Part shown: positions 5,917-8,854 of the stretch, in pieces | How positions within the stretch are numbered: position 1 is the stretch's first letter | Layout: each line of letters begins with the position of its first letter | NCBI GenBank assembly: GCA_020345785.1 | Contig: CP070771.1 | Location: 949,792 to 958,645 of the forward strand | From: Desulfobacterales bacterium | Lineage (GTDB): Bacteria; Desulfobacterota; Desulfobacteria; Desulfobacterales; JAFDCJ01 | Direction of reading: 5' to 3' | DNA: 8,854 bases | The notes under the pieces: generated by a model | Seen by the model: the letters and a program-made list of their open reading frames with translations, nothing else | The model's database searches: none | What the model was told of the DNA's origin: nothing | Position numbers and translations under genes: made by a program

Positions 5917-7311
5917 ATGAGCCGTGAGCAAGCAATTGCCCGCGCCGAAAAACAATTTGACGATGGCACCTTTTTTGAGCTGCTGGCCGGCTGGGTGCAC
6001 CACCCAACGGAAAGTCAAAATGAAGCCTGCAAAGAGGCACTCAAAACCTACCTGACCGGCGCCATAACCCCTTATTTGGAAAATATGGGCTTCACCTGCC
6101 GCCTGGCAACCAACCCGCTCAACGTCAGACTGCCTTTTCTGATTGGGCAACGAATGGAGGCCGAGGATTTACCCACGGTTCTGATATACGGGCACGGCGA
6201 CACTGTGCTGGCAATGGACGGCCGCTGGCGCCAGGGACTTGAACCCTGGCGCATGATCCGGGACGGAGATCGCTGGTACGGCCGCGGCGCGGCCGACAAC
6301 AAGGGTCAGCACGCCATCAACCTGGCGGCCCTGGCCTGTGTCTTGGAGGAAAAAAAACAGCTGGGCTTTAACGTTAAGGTTCTCATCGAGATGGGCGAGG
6401 AGATGGGCTCACCCGGTCTGCACAAGATTTGCGCCATGGAGAAACAGGCCCTGGCAGCCGATGTGCTCATCGCCTCGGACGGGCCCCGCATCGATCCGCA
6501 GAAACCGACCCTTTTCGGCGGCAGCCGCGCAGTATTTAATTTCGATATGCGTCTGGATCTCAGGGAAGGCGGCCACCACTCCGGCAATTGGGGCGGGCTG
6601 CTGGCCAATCCAGGAATCATCCTGGCCCATGCCATTGCTTCCATGGTCGATGCCCGGGGCAAAATTCTGGTTGAAGGGTTGCGGCCCCAAGGCATTCCGC
6701 AGTCGGTGAAGCGCGCCCTGTCGGAACTCGAGGTAACCGGCCGGGAAGGACCGGCCATCGACCCCGACTGGGGCGAACCCGGATTCAGCCGGGCCGAGAA
6801 AGTCTACGGCTGGAACACGCTGGAGGTGTTGGCTTTTGAGTGCGGCAACCCTGCGGCACCGGTCCATGCCATTCCGCCCAGCGCCTGGGCCCGCATGCAC
6901 GTGCGTTTCGTGGCCGGCTGCAACCCGGACGATTTCATTCCGGCCGTTCGAAGCCATTTGGACGATTGCGGTTTTGCAATGGTTGATATCATACCACCCC
7001 GCGAAACCTGGTATTCAGCCACCCGCATGGATCCGGACAATCCGTGGGCGCAATGGGCCATTTCATCGGTGGAGAAGACCTGCGGGCAAAAGCCGGCCTT
7101 TTTACCAAACCTGGGCGGAACCCTGCCCAACGATGCCTTCAGCCAGGTTCTCGATCTGCCCACCATCTGGGTGGCCCATTCTTACGGCGGCTGCTCCCAG
7201 CACGCGCCCAACGAACACCTTCTGGCGCCTATCGTCCGGGAGGGGCTGCGAATAATGGCCGGGCTATTCTGGGATCTGGCGCAAAACGCGCCGGAGTCCC
7301 TACCTAAATAA
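5917..7311 (+). CDS. M20-family metallopeptidase / amidohydrolase (cytoplasmic)
   Basis: This 464-residue zinc-type hydrolase belongs to the M20 clan that includes dipeptidases, acetylornithine deacetylase, DapE and carboxypeptidase G2; members cleave peptide or N-acyl amide bonds. All expected catalytic residues are visible: H93 and D95 in YGHGDT (91-96), the bridging D127 in GAADNKG (124-130), the base/ligand pair E161-E162 in MGEEMGSPG (159-167), D188 in ASDGP (186-190), and H429 in QHAPNEH (428-434). The dimerisation-domain histidine lies in GGHHSGNWGG (218-227). There is no signal peptide, so it should act in the cytoplasm. The start at 5917 has AAGGAG six bases upstream; an in-frame ATG at 5884 lacks a comparable site. 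Its place after a peptide importer suggests it processes an imported solute, but the gap argues against tight coupling. The exact substrate is unknown. Confidence 0.93.
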   Translation: MSREQAIARAEKQFDDGTFFELLAGWVHHPTESQNEACKEALKTYLTGAITPYLENMGFTCRLATNPLNVRLPFLIGQRMEAEDLPTVLIYGHGDTVLAMDGRWRQGLEPWRMIRDGDRWYGRGAADNKGQHAINLAALACVLEEKKQLGFNVKVLIEMGEEMGSPGLHKICAMEKQALAADVLIASDGPRIDPQKPTLFGGSRAVFNFDMRLDLREGGHHSGNWGGLLANPGIILAHAIASMVDARGKILVEGLRPQGIPQSVKRALSELEVTGREGPAIDPDWGEPGFSRAEKVYGWNTLEVLAFECGNPAAPVHAIPPSAWARMHVRFVAGCNPDDFIPAVRSHLDDCGFAMVDIIPPRETWYSATRMDPDNPWAQWAISSVEKTCGQKPAFLPNLGGTLPNDAFSQVLDLPTIWVAHSYGGCSQHAPNEHLLAPIVREGLRIMAGLFWDLAQNAPESLPK

Positions 7312-7334
7312 ACTAATTGAGCTTGCGCGGAAGA

Positions 7335-7356
7335 CCGGAAACACATGCCGGCTTTT
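7335..7356 (+). terminator. Weak terminator-like hairpin after the M20 gene
   Basis: CCGG (7335-7338) and CCGG (7348-7351) can pair around a nine-base loop, with a TTTT run at 7353-7356. The stem is only four pairs and the T-run is short, so this is a poor intrinsic terminator. It is listed because nothing better ends the M20 transcript. Confidence 0.2.
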
Positions 7357-7384
7357 GAATAAACATATAATTTTATGAGATACT
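7355..7384 (+). promoter_or_regulatory. Possible promoter for the sensor gene
   Basis: Two overlapping readings exist. One is a perfect -10 hexamer TATAAT at 7366-7371, but no -35 match lies at the right distance. The other is TTGAAT (7355-7360, four of six) with an 18-bp spacer to GATACT (7379-7384, four of six). Both lie in the A/T-rich part of the gap between the M20 gene and the sensor gene and would start transcription 45-55 nt before the TTG start. Consensus evidence only. Confidence 0.28.
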
Positions 7385-7415
7385 ATGCTGCTTTAACGCT
7401 ATGACTGCTAAAACG
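7383..7415. repeat. Imperfect tandem direct repeat in the sensor-gene leader
   Basis: CTATGCTGCTTTAACG (7383-7398) is followed immediately by CTATGACTGCTAAAACG (7399-7415). The copies differ by one inserted A and a TT/AA change, giving 14 of 17 aligned positions identical. The pair ends just before the ribosome site of the sensor gene. It could be a tandem operator for a regulator or a local duplication. Confidence 0.5.
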
Positions 7416-7433
7416 TGAGAAGGTTGGCTTACC

Positions 7434-8854
7434 TTGAACCGGAAAAGTGTGGCTTCAAAATTCAATTGGTTGATCATTTTATTTGCCGTTGTTTCGATTA
7501 CGATTTCTTCGGTAACGGTTACTATTTTTTTACTTCACAAATATACCGAGGATGTGATCGAAAAGGACCGGCTGCACATGAAAGGACTTGCCAGCAGCGT
7601 TAAAGGATTTATCGATCATGCCTTCAGCCTCAACTACATGCTCTCCATCAATCCTGAAATTGTCGAACACGTGTCGACGGCCAACAAAGACTGGTCGCAA
7701 CGCGTTGCCGAATACAACCGGCAATACGACACTTCCCTTGAATTCAGAGAGGACAGCGGACTCCCCCTACTGGTGAATACGCAGAAGATCTATGATTTTG
7801 TAGAATTGTTCTTTGTGCAGGATGCGTCCGGTGATCAGACCAGCCGCAGCTTCGGTCCGCTGGGCCACCGGGGAGAGCGGTGGTGGTTTCGTAAATTTGT
7901 CCGGAACCAAAACTACCGGTCTTTCATGTCAAAATCATACTACTCGATGACCGGCGATAAGCCTGTTGCCTCGGCCTTTCACCCCATTTACAAAGACAAT
8001 CGATTCATCGGTGTCATGGGTACGGATATCAACTTCGATGTGCTCCAGAGGGTGGTGCAGAACTACCTGGACTCCAAGGATCTGTATGCCGTTGTTATCG
8101 ATACCGAGGGGGTTATCATCGCCCATCCCGACAAGAATAAGCTGCGCGAACTTTACAACCTGAACAGACTAACCAAAAATATTCTGGTAAGAGATCAGAC
8201 CGGCGTATCCATTCAGGACAAATCCGGTCATCATCAAACCAAAGAAGTCAAATTGGATTGGGATACGAGTGTATCGCGAATTGTATCAGATGCGCTGAGC
8301 GGCAACAGCGGCATGGCTGACAATATCCGGCTGGACGGCCAAAATTCCACCATATATTACGAGCCGATCCGTCTTCCCGGTCAAGACTCCGAAGCCCATT
8401 ATTCTCTTTTACTCATCCGGGATAATTCCTCCCTGATGAAAGCCAAACTTTCCATCAGCGCATTTGTATTTTTGTTTACCGCTTTGGTCATTTTCATCTT
8501 TATTTTCTTTTTCCGGATTCAATTTCGCAAAATCGTCCTCCAGCCCCTGGCCACTCTGGTGGGTTCCATGCAGGAAGCGGAGATCGACAAACACCATGAT
8601 GTTATTTTGGGGACCAGCGATGAATTCCAGCTGCTGGGGGACACTTACAATAAGATGCGCAACAACCTGGCCAGGGCCAACGAAAAAATGTCGGCAATCA
8701 ACGAAAGGTTGGAATTGCTCGTCGAGGAGCGTACAACTGAATTAAAGGGAGTTAACCGGCAGCTTTTAGAAGACATTGCCAAGCGCGAGCACATTGAAAA
8801 GGCATTGCGCGAAAGTGAAGAACGCTATCGCTCCCTGGTGGAAAATACCTTGGA
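7434..8854 (+). CDS. Membrane sensor protein with dCache, HAMP and PAS domains, probably a histidine kinase (3' end outside window)
   Basis: The first 473 codons of a sensor are present; the frame is open to the window edge. The start is taken as TTG 7434: GAGAAGG lies at 7417-7423, an in-frame TGA at 7416-7418 blocks any earlier start, and the first ATG (codon 49) would remove the first membrane helix. Order: helix 1 (about 12-34), a periplasmic dCache-type ligand domain (about 35-338) with typical segments FIGVMGTDINFDVL (191-204) and AVVIDTEGVIIAHP (219-232), helix 2 (about 339-360), a HAMP linker (about 361-415) with P371 and DE at 396-397, a coiled coil (about 415-455) and the opening of a PAS domain, RESEERYRSLVENTL (459-473). 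This layout most often ends in histidine kinase domains, but a diguanylate cyclase or other output is possible because the output lies outside the window. Its ligand is unknown. Confidence 0.85.
   Translation, partial: MNRKSVASKFNWLIILFAVVSITISSVTVTIFLLHKYTEDVIEKDRLHMKGLASSVKGFIDHAFSLNYMLSINPEIVEHVSTANKDWSQRVAEYNRQYDTSLEFREDSGLPLLVNTQKIYDFVELFFVQDASGDQTSRSFGPLGHRGERWWFRKFVRNQNYRSFMSKSYYSMTGDKPVASAFHPIYKDNRFIGVMGTDINFDVLQRVVQNYLDSKDLYAVVIDTEGVIIAHPDKNKLRELYNLNRLTKNILVRDQTGVSIQDKSGHHQTKEVKLDWDTSVSRIVSDALSGNSGMADNIRLDGQNSTIYYEPIRLPGQDSEAHYSLLLIRDNSSLMKAKLSISAFVFLFTALVIFIFIFFFRIQFRKIVLQPLATLVGSMQEAEIDKHHDVILGTSDEFQLLGDTYNKMRNNLARANEKMSAINERLELLVEERTTELKGVNRQLLEDIAKREHIEKALRESEERYRSLVENTL

Noticed and set aside
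5502..5927. Open frame across the end of dppF, the repeat element and the start of the M20 gene
   Set aside because: It overlaps two real genes, has no ribosome site, and its middle part is repeat sequence.
1..8854. CRISPR array, phage, insertion sequence, tRNA or rRNA
   Set aside because: No spaced direct repeats of suitable length, no transposase or integrase frame, and no tRNA or rRNA-like sequence was recognised.

Overview
The window is a stretch of a Gram-negative-type bacterial chromosome. It is moderately GC-rich and densely coded, and every gene lies on the + strand. The overall style fits a Desulfobacterota (deltaproteobacterial) genome: a multi-domain dCache-HAMP-PAS sensor, a stand-alone oligopeptide-type ABC operon, and short degenerate 7-bp repeats between genes. 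This taxonomic guess is inference only; no rRNA or marker gene is present.

Layout: 1-223 holds two short 7-bp repeat arrays (about 10-66), a good sigma70-type promoter candidate (93-122) and a leader of about 95 nt. Positions 224-5626 hold a complete dipeptide/oligopeptide ABC importer in the usual order: a secreted solute-binding protein, two permeases and two ATPases. Spacing is tight (48 nt, 12 nt, a 4-nt overlap, 1 nt), so this is very probably one operon. Positions 5627-5916 are a 290-bp gap with no convincing gene. It carries a heptad-repeat element with inverted arms, plus the ribosome site of the next gene. Positions 5917-7311 encode a cytoplasmic M20-family metallopeptidase/deacylase with all expected metal ligands. 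Positions 7312-7433 are a short gap with an imperfect tandem direct repeat. From 7434 to the end of the window runs the first 473 codons of a membrane sensor protein, probably a histidine kinase, starting with TTG and cut by the window edge.

How the genes may work together: the binding protein captures a peptide or peptide-like solute in the periplasm. The DppB/DppC-like channel, driven by the DppD/DppF-like ATPases, imports it. The M20 enzyme, which has no signal peptide, could hydrolyse an amide or peptide bond of the imported solute. The sensor could report an extracellular ligand, but nothing in the sequence ties it to the transporter. The substrate cannot be read from the sequence.

The protein-coding content is of known families and I see no sign of a new multi-gene system. 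The least explained material is non-coding: three different 7-bp tandem repeats, one arranged as an inverted, foldable element between dppF and the peptidase gene, and the leader structures ahead of the transporter and sensor genes.
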